Origin: Telopea speciosissima
Taxonomy: Eukaryota; Streptophyta; Magnoliopsida; Proteales; Proteaceae
DNA: 64,000 bases
NCBI RefSeq assembly: GCF_018873765.1
Contig: NW_025317348.1
Span: 1,180,627-1,244,626, forward strand
Reading direction: 5' to 3'
Shown: piece after piece, positions 23,701-37,299 of the stretch
Numbering within the stretch: position 1 is the stretch's first letter
Layout of the letters: each line of letters begins with the position of its first letter
Program-made: the position numbers and the translations under genes
Notes under the pieces: model-generated
Seen by the model: only the letters and a program-made list of their open reading frames with translations
Told to the model about the DNA's origin: nothing
The model's database searches: none

Positions 23701-25889
23701 TTGAGCAGTAACGACATTTATACTTCTGGGCCAGTTATGACAGTGGTTCCTCTTGTCATTCTATCCAACCTGTCACCAAGCTAACAAACTTTCTATGCCC
23801 ATGGGAACAACCTCAACCAGCTGGCTTCTGGGTGAAGCTCCCCAATCATTGCCTTCTTGTCTTTGAGAGCCGGAGGAGGGGTATTCATGTTAGTGTTAGT
23901 TAAGTGCCCGCGTCCTCTGTTTTATTGCTGGAAGTGTAGTTCCCAACGCACGCCTAAAGACGTATAAGCAAGCCAGTCACCGGCAATAAAGACGACTTAT
24001 CCAGAAATGCTACTCAAACGTGCAATGATCAATGGGACAAGGACCGTTCTACAGGAAATTCATCACTTCTAAGCTCTTCAGTGCCTTCTTGTGGATGCGC
24101 GGCAGCTACCATTGTCAATAAGCCTTTACACATCTCCAGGAGACGACATGCGTTCACTGATTACTATACGATGTCATTCAACGCGCTCAACTTCGTCTTC
24201 TAGTTTCAGTTCTTTTTTTCGTGTAGGAGCGCTCTCTTCCCTCTGTCTAGGAAAGGTTAAAAAGAAAAGCCTGATTGAGGGTGTTTAGAGCTTTCTTGAT
24301 CTTGTTGAACTAAGGGTTTGACTTAGTAGGCTGAGTGCGCCCTATCGGGCGCCTTGTCTTAGGACAATTTCATTGCCTTCTTTCAAGTTAAGGCGGAAGA
24401 GCCCACCGCCCACCACCTTCACGCCCTGCCCCCGATCGAGTACTTCGCCCGGTAGGCGGCTAGGGAAAGAAAGATAGATAACAACTATCTTCTGTTACGC
24501 TATTCTGAACGCAAGGCAAGCGGACTAGCAAGCTCTTCCCAGTCCCGTTCTTTTTCTTTCTTCAATAGGGAAAGGCCCGACTTAGAGGCTATCATCCGTC
24601 AACCTTTGTCCAAGCAACTTGCTTTGATCAGAAGCTTAGTCTGGATCGAAAATACACTTCCACTTAGTTTTTTCTTGGCCTTCCGCACTCTCTAGCTGTG
24701 ATTACGACGGCAACTATCGAATCTTGGATCTGACTGGGAACCATTTCAATTTGAGAACCATGGTCCGTGAGATTACCTCATCCTAGCGCCTTGTGGAACT
24801 CCCGTTAGGGGAATAGCCCCGCCTAGAATGAGGCGACCTTCGAAGAAAGACGAGATCCAATCGAGAGCTGAGAATCCCCCCAACATCCGTATTACCAATC
24901 CTCCGAGGGGACATTTTAGGAATCGCACTTGAATCGAAAAGACTTTCGTCATCTTATTGTCACCTCTTATCCCATTGAGCCTGGAGCTCCAACCCCGGCA
25001 AACTCAGAATCTTGACTGAGCAGAATCTTGACCCTTTCTTGGAACTTGATCAGACTTCCTTGAAAGATGGGGCGCCATACCCATTTTCTTCCTATTGGCC
25101 TCTCGACCGGCGGACTGGTCCCATCCTTAGCCCGTAATCGCATTTCGAAGAATCGGGGAACTTCTTTAAAAAATCATCTTTATAGATAGACTCAATCTAC
25201 CCCAACCACCACATTCAGAATAGACCCAGCTATCCCCAACACTCCACACTGGCAGAGACCCCGGATTTGGAATCATGGCTTGAATCCAGCCTACGAGCGG
25301 GAACTCATTCTGGTGGTACTCACATGATTTGCACCGCGATAGACGCTTTCCGTCGATAGAATAGACTCAGACCGGGCTAGTCTCGAAACCATTAGCATTC
25401 CATACTTGAGGCAGGCAAGAGCAACCAGCAGGATCGTCTTTCTCTTTCGATAGAGTTGCTGTAGACGAGAGCTTCAACTAATGGCATATATAAAGGTGTC
25501 TGGTAATGGCATCTGGTAATGGCATATAGAAAGGTGTCTTCTTTGCCGCTCTTAAGTGAGAGGTCGGATTAATTTAGTCTCCCCGGGCCGAAAATCACTA
25601 AAGTCCGTTTTCTTACGGGAATCGAGATATTTCATTGAAAAATTTAGTAAACCCGGGCCACAAATCAGTTGAATTACTTAATTGAAGCAAGCAATTAGGC
25701 CTCCCTTTCCTGTAAGCAACAGTCTCTCCCTACTTGTTCTCTTCAACTTCGTAATGGATCTGATACCGACTTCGTCTCCTAGTAGGCACGGATCCTCGCC
25801 TTCTCAATTACGCTCACTTGAAGATAACAAAAGAGATACTGATCTAAAATACGCAATAGAAGTGGGGTAGACTTGCTTCATTGCGTATG
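20762..25889. other. long gene-free stretch
   Basis: No known gene is recognisable. Contents noted: the second copy of a 35-bp repeat at 21390-21424, and short repeat words near 22815-22860 (GCGCGCTAGCCGTTGCTTGTT). The repeat core GCTGATCTACGAGCACC is at 23613-23629. Two minus-strand frames, 23347-23529 and 22978-23199, read like plausible protein (for example GPEDKVGGIPACQETVLCKT), but I cannot assign them and leave them uncalled. Confidence 0.5.
21390..21424 (+). repeat. 35-bp direct repeat, copy 2
   Basis: Same 35 bp as 8751-8785 with one base different. It lies in anonymous DNA, 12.6 kb from its partner. Confidence 0.8.
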
Positions 25890-25957
25890 CTCGCGAGATG
25901 GATTCGAACCAACAAGACCACTGAAGGCCCTACTTCCCAAAAAAGTAGCATCGCGAG
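25890..25957 (-). ncRNA. tRNA-like element with long variable arm and no D arm
   Basis: Read from 25957 on the minus strand, CTCGCGA pairs perfectly with TCGCGAG as a 7-bp acceptor. Next comes a hairpin CTACTT/AAGTAG with a 7-base loop TTTTGGG at the anticodon position. A variable-arm stem follows (GGGCC/GGTCT, with two G-T pairs), then a T arm with stem GTTGG/CCATC (one mismatch) and the canonical loop TTCGAAT. Only two bases stand where the D arm should be. It resembles the tRNA-like t-elements at which RNase P and RNase Z cut plant mitochondrial transcripts, or a decayed Ser/Leu/Tyr tRNA. No intact gene flanks it. Confidence 0.45.
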
Positions 25958-27229
25958 TCCCTAGTCAAGCTACCAGCGGGGGATCGGCTCGCAGGCTTCA
26001 CTTACCTCTCAGAGCCCCCGAGAAAGGCTTTCAAAAAAGATCTGTCTATCCAGAAGTCATTTGACCCAAACGTCCGAATAATGTGCCAGGATGAGTGCTG
26101 ATCTTCTAAGATGAGTTCCGCGGAGTAAGAAAGATCATGATCCCAAAAAGAGTAAGGCGGTTCCCAGGCGAGGGGGAGTCCAGAGCCCTGTACCTGCTAT
26201 GGCTTTCAGAAGGGAATCCTTTTGGTGACTTTAAGGTCGAACGAAAGCAAAGATTCGGGAAAGAACGTCCGGGAGTCTGAAAAGAAGGTGGAACAGAGGA
26301 GCGCGAAGAAGGCCTGGGAAGCTTTTTGCATCAAGGACCACACGCGGAGCATCCATGAAGAGAAAGATTCAGCCGTGCTCCTACAGGCCGTCATCCTTAA
26401 AGCGAAAGGGACTTTTGGGGGGCTTAAACCATGTCTCCCGAGAGAACTCAGTACATATGGCACGAGAAGGACTTTTATGATATGACACAGGTCGAGGTCG
26501 AAATGGGGTGTATGTATTTCCCTCCTCACCGTCTATGTATTGCCCTCCTCACCGTAAGCTGCCTTGTCCCCCCTCAACTATAAAAAAGATAAACATACCA
26601 TGGACTCTGGCCGGCTGGCCTTCGTCCCCGCGCAATTCAGCTCTGCTGTAGCGGTAAGGAACCACCACGTCATTCTGGCTCTGAGGCGGAATTGGCATCG
26701 TGCTGCCAGAGGAAAGCGAATGTACGAGAGTAGCTTCCAACCCCTGCTTAGAAAGCGAAAGGAAAGGAAAGAGAAGGGCATATAGAGGAAGGGAATGAGA
26801 TGAAAGTACGGAAATACGGACATGAGCCCGCACAAACAAGCTCTCAGGCAGAATTGGAAATAGGCCCACCCTTGAAAACGAACTGTTCGGAAGAACAGAT
26901 AGAAGAAAGCCGATCAACAGGAGCTCGTATAGAGCCCGACCTCTGGTCGCCTCGCTTAGTCTTTGAATAGAGCCGCAAACCAGATGTTGCTGTGCCGGAA
27001 TGATCCTGCCGTGCCGCTATTACCCTCCACGAAGAGAGTAGATGTGAATGAAAACCGAAAGAAAGGTAATGGGATACTCCATCGCTACAGATTACCGACG
27101 CCTGCCAAAGGACGAATGGACTGAAGCTCCACCCCTACATACCTCAGAAACGTCTGAATGAAGCCTCTACGCCAGCTTTGCTGCCGGGCCCTGATTGCCG
27201 ACAAAAGATCCAGAGAAAAAGGATAAAGC

Positions 27230-27300
27230 TACGGGAATGCAAATTATCTATCAGGCGGTACGGGAACCATGTTATCCAACAGATTAAAGGCATCATAGAG
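27230..27300 (+). repeat. 71-bp inverted repeat, copy 1 (partner upstream of atp9)
   Basis: By base-by-base comparison this 71-bp block is the exact reverse complement of 50963-51033, which lies 270 bp upstream of atp9. It includes CTATCAGGCGGTACGGGAAC and ATCCAACAGATTAAAGGCAT. Pairing between the copies would invert the 23.7 kb between them. Confidence 0.93.
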
Positions 27301-27559
27301 GTTGACGGAGTCTAAGCAACTTCTCCGCTACCATATCGCCCAACATCCCTTATAGTTCCGAATCGGGATCGAAGAGCAAAGGCGGGTGCAGTTGATTTTG
27401 AACCAATTGATCCACCCCCCCTTTTCGTAATAATTAAGGGCCGAGAGCTGGGGTGAGGGTAGTAGAGTCAAAGCCCGCCGCGGCATCCTTTCCGTTTCGA
27501 TAGCCAGGATCAGATCCTGCATTGCCAGTTCTATTGGTATAGATGAGGATATCCATCCC

Positions 27560-28420
27560 TTTCTATTTCTGTGGATAGGGCGTTCAAGAAACTATCCCTT
27601 TCCATGATGGGCTTAGCCTTTGAATAAACGTCTAGTCGGTGACGATGGTATACACCTCCTCGGGTTGTGTTAGCCTCTAAACATAGACGGGTAAGTAAGT
27701 AACTATCCCTTGATCTAGATGAGCCCTTGTATAGAGGAGCGTTTGTATTTGTCTAGATGAGCCTTTCTATGGAGTAGCCTTTCCATGGGTTCCTATTCAA
27801 TATCCATGCTTTTGAATATCTGTATCTTGGGCTCCAGATTAGCCTATCTATCCCTCTCTATACCTATGGCCTTTCTCTAGATCAGCCTATCTATCGAATA
27901 TGGATGTCTTTCCATAGAGGAACGTATCTATTGCCTTTCTATAGAGGAGCGTATCTATTCGAATCTATTGGATAGGGCGTTCAAGAAAGTATCCCTCTGT
28001 ATAGAGGCTCAATTGGAGAGAAAAGCTTTTCTGGGTTTTGACGCGTAATAGGCATTCCTGGAGAGAGGGGTTCTGACGTGTGACATGAATCCCCCGAGAA
28101 GGGAGAATGAGTGGTTGGAGGTGGGGTTTGTTGATACGTATATAAGAGGATCTGTCGATTGCATCCTTCGAGAGAGATGCCTCACCAAGCTGACCCTCGC
28201 ACTCCGAGCCTGGAGGGGGTTGGCCTTTTGAGAGAGTATGGCTTTCTATTCCTATTGCTGGGGATAGGGCTAGCTGGCAGCATCGAATGAAAACGAAACT
28301 CTGCCTCCTAGAGGACCCTTGCCTACTCTTTCTGGATTGGCCTTTCCAAAAAGGTATCCCTTTCAAGCTGACCCTCGCCTACCAGAGCCTTGGTTCGTTT
28401 AGCCGTAGGAGCAATCTGTA
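27560..28420. repeat. degenerate short-repeat tract
   Basis: The words CTATAGAGGAGCGTATCTATT, TCTAGATGAGCC, CCTTTCTATAG and GGATAGGGCGTTCAAGAAA recur with small changes. The last occurs near 27576 and again near 27973. AAGCTGACCCTCGC occurs near 28189 and 28367. No coding signal is seen. It looks like a diverged, repeatedly duplicated tract. Confidence 0.6.
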
Positions 28421-30114
28421 GGCGGTGGTTATCCGTCGGATTCCGAGCCTTGAGGAGGTGGGCGAAGATCTGTATCATAGTGGGCTTAAAGCTTCTAATG
28501 AACCTCACAGTGGGGGATCTAGAACGGTATGGAATGTCCCCCTTCAATGGATCTGTGTAAGAAGCAGTCCCGCCTCTCTCGAATAATTCCCCCTCTAACA
28601 TTTGACCAGATGCGCTGGTAGGTTCTGTATGTTAGGCCATGGTGATATAGAAGTAATGGGCTAGTCAACAACTGATGGATAGGGGATCCCTTGAAGAATG
28701 GGCAGCTCTGTGACTAGGTGAATGGCTGTTCCTGAAGCGAATCTTACTGCCTTCATTCATTGAATAGTGGCCCGAATAGACGAACCCCCTAATCATGGTA
28801 TTATTCGATCGGATGAAGTAGGTGGAATCCCCTGGACTGGAATCCCAAGCTTCATTGCGCCTGAGATAAAAACCCGAGATCTTATTACATATAGAAGACG
28901 TTGAGGCGATGGAAAAGATGGATGTAGCATGGATCTCGGTACATGAATAGAAGGTGGACCAGTTGCTGCAACGTGTGACCACAATAAGATTGGTGGCCCA
29001 GGTTCTCCAATACGTCAATGGGAGAGAGAAGGTAGGGGGAATGTGCCTGATTGATGGAGAATGGGTCCTACGTTAATACGTTTGTAAAATATGGTTGCTT
29101 TCCCTCGATGGGATTCCCCGGCTTAAAGCTGGAATATAGTCCCCTTTGTTCCGATGCTAAGGTTGATGGCTTTCCCCCGAAGGCATCCCCCACCAAAGTA
29201 GAAGCGGGATTCGACTTCAACTTGTTGGGAGGTTGTTAACGCATAAATAATAGTGGGGTCAAGATTTCGTGTTGTCAATATGAGCGTTTGCCTATCTATA
29301 AAAGGTAGTTTGTTCTTGGAAAGCCTTTCCATGTAGATGCGGCTAACCAATAACTATGGCTGGTTAGTACTAAGTGGCAGTATTCGTTTGTGGTACGATC
29401 CCTCCCTCTGATTCGATATGGTCCTATTATTCGATCCCCTTCTATTGAGGGGACTGGTTGTAGCGCTTACTCTTCCTTTCCTGTCATAGTGGTAGCATCC
29501 CCGCCCTCCTTTTCTATTGCATCTCTTTCGATGAAGTCTTTAAGTAGTATATGAGATCCCTAATCAATTAATAGATGAGGGAGTAGGGGAGTTTAAGGGG
29601 GGTTAGGGAAGAAGGCAGGTTAATGAACTCAGTAGTAAGTGGCAGATAGAATGTTATCTTGGTTTAGGTATCGGTTCCTATCGATCTATAGATCTCTGTC
29701 TTTGGCATCTATCCGATCTTTTATTAGCAGTTGTTAGTTGCTGGTTGCGATCCATGCCTGTCTATCTGACTAAGCGTATCCTTTTTATTGGGTGGCGGTA
29801 TCTGATGTTGGGCTGTGAGCAGGTTCTGTTTCAGCTAGCCCTGGCCCCGGTAAGTAGATAAGAAAGAGGGCAACAGAGTGACGGGCCTTATCCTTTGTCT
29901 TGCTTGGTAAAGCCTGGCCCCTACTCTACTCTTTCTTATTGGTGATTGGAGGCGGACTCCTGTTCTCTCTCTCTTCCTAGGCTGATAAAGGGGATAGCCC
30001 TAATCCAACCTACCCTTTTTAAAGAAAGTAACTGAACCGTCTATCTCTGTCCCTATCGATTAGGGTGTCTACCTTTGTATCTCTATCAGCATCATTTCTT
30101 TTTATTACTCACGT

Positions 30115-30212
30115 ATAAACAACCTATTACTTATTGAGCGTAATAGGTTGTTTATTGAGCGTAAAGAGTGAATCCTAGCGTAATAGGTTGTTTATTAAGC
30201 GTAATAGGGATT
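30115..30212. repeat. hairpin and direct repeats of GTAATAGGTTGTTTATT
   Basis: Arms ATAAACAACCTATTAC (30115-30130) and its complement (30140-30155) form a perfect 16-bp stem with a 9-base loop. GTAATAGGTTGTTTATT is then repeated directly at 30180-30196, 40 bp after the first copy at 30140, and a partial copy follows at about 30202. Flanking AGCGTAA words are also repeated. Confidence 0.85.
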
Positions 30213-33200
30213 GAGATTCAACCGATAGCAGATAGATTAATAAAGTGCAGTCGATGTGACACAATACAACGACAAGCGAATCTGCTCTAATCTCACGGGT
30301 AGGTACTTAACTGGAGAGAGGGATCTGCGCTAGCCTATTTCGTTGGGCCGAAGCGTATGTGTTAAGGATAGAGTCATTTCACCGATACGGATAACCGACT
30401 TGAGGTGCGAAAGCCGCTTTTCTCGGATGAACACTTCTCTCGATTGACTATCTTGATGCGGAGGGGCCGGAACCCGCTTATTCCAGAACCAAGAGTTATA
30501 GTTTTCCTAAACCAACGGATCATCTTTCTCCATTTCCAAGATCTTCCCTTTCCTTTCTCACAGCATTTTCGGAGCAGGGTCCATAGAATGTGGAACCCCC
30601 CGCTCCAAGCGGGCAACGTAGGGCTAGGGGGTCAGGTAGTTGTTCGGGCACTGCCGAGAGGAGGGCGATCAGTCTAGTCTAGTAGGCTCTCTCTCACCAA
30701 CAACAAAGGGTGGGTTGTTGATAGCGGAGAATCTGTTGTTAGATATATATATATATTGCGGATAATCAGTGTTGTTATATCTTAGTTTATATAGCGGATA
30801 ATGGGTAGTAGGGAAAATGAGGAGTGGGCAAAGGATATTCCGCTCCAGTTGAACAGTAGCAAGGGATAGAAGGAGGGGTAAGAAACTTCACCCGCCCTTC
30901 CTCCCTTACCCCCCTTTAACCTCCCGAACCCTGGATGGTACGCCCGAGATTACTTGCTCTCAGTAGATTCCCTGATTCATACGGAAGTGACGTTCTTTCT
31001 TCGACGGGACGGGGTACGGCAAGGGACCGAGCATATAAGGCGCAGGGTGCATGATAGGAGCATCATTTCGTATTGCACCAGTCAACACCGATTCTTTTGG
31101 TCAAACCGGAACCGATCCAACTACCGCCCCAGATGGATATATAGGCGTGGAACCAATTACCAATCACGGAATGGCTACCAACTCATTCTCGTGAAACCAA
31201 TCTTACTACCTGACTACCCGACTACAGACTCGACTTGCCAACGGCGCTAACTAACTCGACTTGCTAACACCTCAACCAGAGATATCTATCTGGCCACCGC
31301 AAACTGATTGATTTTACACCCTCCAACCAACCCCGAAAAGAATCACTTTATGCCACTTTGTACACTTAGTTTAGGCAACTTCTTTAAACGTGCCAAGCTG
31401 AAAAGCAAAGAGGGCTAGGCCAGAACAGAAGTGGCAGGGTGCCAAGCAGTTCCTTCCATAGATAGAGATAGGTGGTATTCCCGGATCACGCGTAGAGAGA
31501 GCGCTAAAAGGGAGGAGTTAGCTCGTTCGAAAGAGGCCGCGAAAGGTTCCGTTCCCTGGTTGCTCAAACCTGTAAAACCTTAAGGGACCGGGGCAAGCTG
31601 AGCAGTTTCTCCTTTCCACTATTGACTGACTGATTCCAGGACCTGTCCTTATATACGACCATCTTCCTTTAGTTTAGTTGCTACCCTATGGTTGAGTGCT
31701 TTGTTTTGCTAGTTACGCGCGAGCTCTTTCTTCGCTGCTTCTCCTGGTTGCCTTCTTTTCTTTCGTGCTTGCTTATGGCAGGCCCTTACTGAGGGGTGGG
31801 TTGAAAACGTTGGATCGACTGACCCTTTCATCGTCGGTTCATTCACTGGCTCATTCGCGGGGCATTTGAGTTTGCTAAGAGGCCCACGGAGCGGTATAAG
31901 CCCTATCAATCCACCCGGGAAAAGAGTTGAAAGCTGCTGCTTTTATTAGGATAACGAATAAAGTTTGTTTTCGAGAATGGCGCATTGATATCTTCTATCC
32001 AAGGATCTTCATCTGGGCGAGAGGTAGAGATGGGCATAGCTGAACCAACTCTTTCCGAGACTGCTGGCAACCCGGGCATTGAACTATCTGAATTGTTCTC
32101 GGCTGCCCCCCCACAAGGTACATCTCCATCGACAAGTCGAGTCTACTATTGCGTTAACAACTCCCTACCTAACCTAAAAGGGTGCTATCCATATGCACAC
32201 AGGTAAAGGCGCCTCTATCACTAATTCGAAAACCTCTTTCTATGGGTAGGGAGTAGCTCACGGCTTGGCTGGCTATAATGCAATTTTCAATTAGTAAGCC
32301 TAGCTTTCAATTAGTAAGCCGAGCCGCTTATCTTGAATGGCGGCGGTCGTACGATATTCACTGATATCTCCGGTTAACCGAGATCAAAGAGTCTCGTCCT
32401 CCCCATTCAATGGTTTATCTTTCTCCGGGCAGGGAAAATCAGACTGCTTCCAAGGCTGGTTGAAAAAAAGAGAATCCAGGTTTTTACAAAGCCTTATCCT
32501 TCCCATTCCTTGCTCTTGTTATGCCATAAGGAAAGGCGGCGAAGCCCCTATCTCTTAAAGCTTCTCACCAGAGCTGAAAAACGTGAGCGCTCCTGCGCAC
32601 CCTCACCTATAATATAAAGAAAGGGGCTTATTAGAAAGATAGATAAGGCAGATTGATTATGAAGGTGGATTAGTTTAGTTTCTGAGGTAGTATGTTGTAG
32701 TCGTACAAACCCCGGAAAAAGGCAGTACTGAGGAGAGGGAGAGCCTTAGAGTAGAGGGGGAAGGAGGAGAAAGAGATCCCGATCCTAATGGCAATCGGAT
32801 CCAAGAACAGATGGTTTGGAAGGAGGAGAAGCTTGATCGAATTCCTCCATCGCTACTCTAACTGCCTGAACCAACGTTTCTTTCTTCTCCTCGTCTCGCC
32901 CGGATCCCGGATAACGACTGAGCCATGCTCGATTCTCTTCCCTCCCCAAAAGACTGATGAACGGATATTGAAGAAAAGAGATGAAAATAGGGAGGGGCAT
33001 TTCAGTCAATATCCCCCGAAAGGCACTCTAGTCCAGCCGATCTGTATCTGAGAAGAGGAGTTGCATAAAGAAGGGGATAAAGCTTGCATTCATTTCTTAT
33101 CCGCTCCGCCCTCCCCATCAAAGGTCGATATCTTACCTTTAAAAGCGGGTATAAGTCGGGATATCCCAATCTTCCAGCTCTCAAGCAGTTCAGAAGATGC

Positions 33201-35032
33201 ATCCCTCATTCAATCCCCTCCTTTGCTCCTGCTTCAACCTCTCCCTATGCTTCTGCTTTTTCCGTCTATGCCTATGCCTCCAGGGATGGATCCAATTTCC
33301 TCTCCTTTTATGGAATCGTTGATACATATGTTACGATGCCTTCGGATGAGGGAGGCGATAAAACCCTGATAGGTTTGGTTTAGGATATGACTCTCTTGAT
33401 GGGCCGAATGGTGAAGTGATCTGCCTGTCGCAGATCGCAATATATCTGAAGAAGTAGAAGTGGAGTCCCAACCCCCGGGAAACAGACATCTCATTCTCTG
33501 TTGGCAGTAAACATGTTCTCACCCTGAACTCTCAACCAATGATCCCGATGTTCAGGGAGAAGAAAGACTCGTCTATCCGCGTTTTCCATTTCCCTCTCCC
33601 GGATCGGCATGGATTACAGAGTGGATTCCTCCCTGTCGATTGACATTGCTGGAATAAGGAAAGGCGGATAAAAGACGGGATTGGCGACTGGGTGGGCGGT
33701 ACTAAAGCTTTGGGGTCAGAGGCCGGCCGCGTTCCGGGATCTTCTTTCCAGCCGACCTGCTATTTATGAAAGGGAGTTGCTTCTTCCAAGGCATGATTCA
33801 ATTGACTACCCTCGCAATCCAGGAGCCGGAAACCAACTAATAGATAGTCCATGCGTCCCGGGATCAGCTTCTCCCCCCTCAGCCTTGAAATGCATTCGAG
33901 AACTGGTTCAGGCAACCGACTTCAGAATTGATTCGCCACTCAAGGCTATGAAAGGCAGTTGAAAGCTCTGTACGTGTTCCCAGAAGTCGTCTTGTCCCAG
34001 CATGAGCAAGTCTGTCGTATTCCCGCATCGGCGGGATAAAAGCCAATAGCGTCTGTCGGAAGGCGGCAGGGGAAGCACCCTATATGGAAATTCTCAGTTT
34101 TTAGTCGCCTCCCCACCAGTGGATTCATTTCCCTAATACAGCTTCCATCCCGAATCCGATCAATTATGGCAAGGGGTGGTCCTCCATCTGTCCCAAGAAT
34201 TCCTCCAAACCATCCCTACCTCCGGCTTCCTTCCACCCGAAGAAGATCCAATTATTCGTTAAGGCTAATAATGGCTTGCTCGACATTTCGGAAGCCTTCC
34301 GGCCGGTATTTAGTTTGCTATGCCAGTTGGAATAGAAGGAGCACTAAAGCAAAGATTGCATTCACTCAATTACCTAATTCAAATGAGTTCCCTCGCTTGT
34401 TGCAGCTCCGACCGGGGGATAGAGACTACTTCATGCGCTACTTCAACATCTCCTGCCAACGGGTAGGTTTGGAACCCTGCTTTTTCCTTTCGGAAAACGT
34501 GAATTCGTTAGGTGGGTCATCCCTCCCTGGTCGCGAGTAGCTCAACTGTCGGTGGGACAGCTCCCATTTGAGCAGTGGTGTCCGGCGAAAAACCGATTCT
34601 GTCTGGAGTGGATTTAGGAGGAAAAGAAGATCTTGATTCGGCAAGTCATTTTATTGAATGTGAAAAGCTAGTATCGGATCCAGGAACGGATGGTTTGATC
34701 CACCCAATGAACGGTGGTACGGTGGAAGTCGCCAGACTGGCTTTCTCTGGACATCATTCCCTTCTGAGGAGGGATGAGCGGATGGATCAACCAACGAATT
34801 TGCAGATAGATCATCGGGCGAGGCGGGCGATCTAACCATGTCAGGCGGTGATCAAGCCCTTCCCTCATTTCTGTCTCACTCGACATCCCAAGCGGAAATT
34901 CGAGATGAGTATCAAATGTGGGCACCTCGACCGAAGTGGGTAGGGAATCACGACTGGTATCGAATCAAGAAACGGATGGGGAGTTTTAAATTTGATAAAA
35001 TTTTAGTTTGAGAGAGAGTGAGGGTGGTCGTA

Positions 35033-35090
35033 GATCAGGAAAACCAAACGAAGAAAGCAAGCAAGTCCTTCTTCGCGGAAGGACTTGCTT
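35033..35090. repeat. repeat core next to a 13-bp-stem hairpin
   Basis: The core GGTGGTCGTAGATCAG is at 35033-35048. Eleven bases later AAGCAAGTCCTTC (35059-35071) and GAAGGACTTGCTT (35078-35090) form a perfect 13-bp stem with a 6-base loop. The word GGACTTGCTTG also occurs beside the core at about 41627. Confidence 0.8.
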
Positions 35091-37299
35091 GGTTCTTCGC
35101 TGGTTAGGGGTTTTCTTCGCTCGTCCCGACCGGAGCTTTACCGATGACGGCCGGTGCTTATACAGTAGAGAAAGGTCTATTTCGTTCATCGGGGGGCTCG
35201 GGTTCGTCGTAGGAATCTTTCTGGTTCCCGCTCCCTCCTTCCCGGCCCTCTTGCTTACTATGAGTTCGCTTCCTACGAGCCCATGCGCGATCGTGCAAAT
35301 ATAGAGGGTTCGGTATTACGAATCCAGATACTATGGGATTGGACATCTGGCGATACACAACCTCCCTCCCGGTGGGACAACCGGTAGTACGATTCAAGGG
35401 AATTGGACACTCCCGGAACGCATATACCAAAAACTAGAATAGCGAGGGAACCTAACCGCGGTAGAGGCTCCCCTCTCCCTTCTTTAGTAGCAATGTTCAC
35501 TACTGCCGCTGTTGCGGAGCACCCGCCCGTAGGTTTTAGTAGACATCGGTACGATTGTAGGATGTTAGAACTCATAAGGCAATGATAGGGAGTGACGTAC
35601 TATTAAAAACCATCTCGCTCGCTGGTCTTTTCGACCGTATCATCGACCACGATCTAATCCCGCCCGCATTCGGGATCGGGCGGAGGTCGGTCAATAGCAT
35701 AGCTATTATTGACCCGACCGCCGACAGGCCTACTTTCTTCAAGATACGAAACGAGCAGCCGGAAACGGCTGTCCCTATTGTATTTTAGATGGAGTCATCA
35801 ACAGGGCTAAGAATCTTACCACAGTCAGCGGTACCCACGCTCTTCCGTGCTCGTAGGTTGACTCCCCTATGCATCCGGTCTCACAAACGTGCATTTCCCT
35901 TATGCATCCAGCCGCTTCACTAATGTGAATAGGTTATACAGAAGGGTGGGTTGGTTATATACTCTTATGCGCGTTCCTTCTTCGAACCTTTTGGTATGTA
36001 TTGCCCCCTAACTATAGATCAGATCCACCGGACGAGAAACTAAATTCCGCACTGCTGCTGAGTCGTCGGACTTATCCACCAAGGGATTCGTGGAATTTCA
36101 GTTTGTGGATTGCGTTGGGGGAAATCTACCAAAGCTAGGCAGATAGATAGACTCCTTTCCCGCTGCTAAGGGAGAGCAAGAAACAAAATCAAATGATTGT
36201 TTTTTAACCAGCGCCCCCTTTTGGGTATGCGGGTACTAAGAGTCCTCTCACTACCAACCAGCAGACATCATCTGGCTGGGTCTTGCCGGTATCAACAACG
36301 AGAAAAAACAACCAAATGGAAACAGCAACTAACTATGGCTCTTGGCCCAGACAACGTCCTAGGCGTAGGGGAGATCGGAGCAACAGGGAACGCCTAGACG
36401 ACGTTAAATAAGCCTGGGCTGCAGTAAGTAGATCGAGAGGTCGTTCCGCCCCTTGTCCCCGAAGATGGGTAATATGTTCTCATACAATGTTGCTCCAATC
36501 TGACCTAGCTGGCGAGCGATCCCAGTTCGCGGCAGAGAACAAGACAGCAAGCGAGCGTACCTTTGTTCGCTTCTTCTCCACCAAGCACGGAAGTTTAAGG
36601 ATAACTGTAGGTCGGTGGCTACCTAAGGAAACTCCGATTCGATCCGCCCCCCGGCTGGGAGGCATCTACCTCATCCCGATCACAAGGAGAGGTTCACCAT
36701 GATGGGGGGTACTTCTTTTTTTGTTCCGTTCCGGGGGGACCATCCTTTTTTTTTGCGGCATGCTCCTCAGATTTACGGATTCGCAGGGGGCCTCAGGCCC
36801 TACTTAGTTGACTGACAATGACAAAGGCTTGCGAAACTAAGTAGCGCCTTTTGAATGGAATCTGTAGTAGTCTATCAGTGGTGCGAAGCGGCTTTGCCCC
36901 TTTTCAGTAGGGGAGCGAAAGGTTAGACCTTAGAAAGTCAGCGAACAGCGGTTCTTCTATGTAGGTATGGCGTTCCCCCTTGACTCTCCTAACGTCGAGC
37001 TAAGTGACTTCGTAACCTTTGCGTAGCGTAGTAGAATGAAGGCTACGCACCGACGCTCTCTTCTCTATTAGCCTAAGCGTCTTCGCTAACTCGCTCGCCT
37101 ACTATACTATACCATAGTAGGGTAGGCTAGGCTAACTCAGCAGCTTACTTCTAATTGATAATACGGGGTTAGTAGCGCCTTTTCCTTTTTGAATAACCCT
37201 CTTTCATAAGTAAAGTAGGCTATAGGTCCTTAGTAGCGTTGACAAAGAAGAACAGCCGGTTAAAAGACAGCGAATCTTTTTTTTTATATTTTTATATTT

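Larger units (their letters stand above)
25958..37299. other. 11-kb gene-free stretch with short repeats and hairpins
   Basis: No gene I can name lies here. Contents noted: a 71-bp inverted-repeat partner (27230-27300), a degenerate repeat tract (27560-28420), a 16-bp-stem hairpin (30115-30155) and an AT microsatellite near 30742-30760. The second copy of a 25-bp block is at 34499-34523. A repeat core (GGTGGTCGTAGATCAG) is at 35033-35048 and a 13-bp-stem hairpin at 35059-35090. Open frames of 60-130 codons are on both strands without family signatures. Confidence 0.5.

Noticed and set aside
36487-36702. 71-codon ORF upstream of the nad1 intron region
   Set aside because: No known mitochondrial gene matches; it may be conserved nad1-linked non-coding DNA, so no gene is called.
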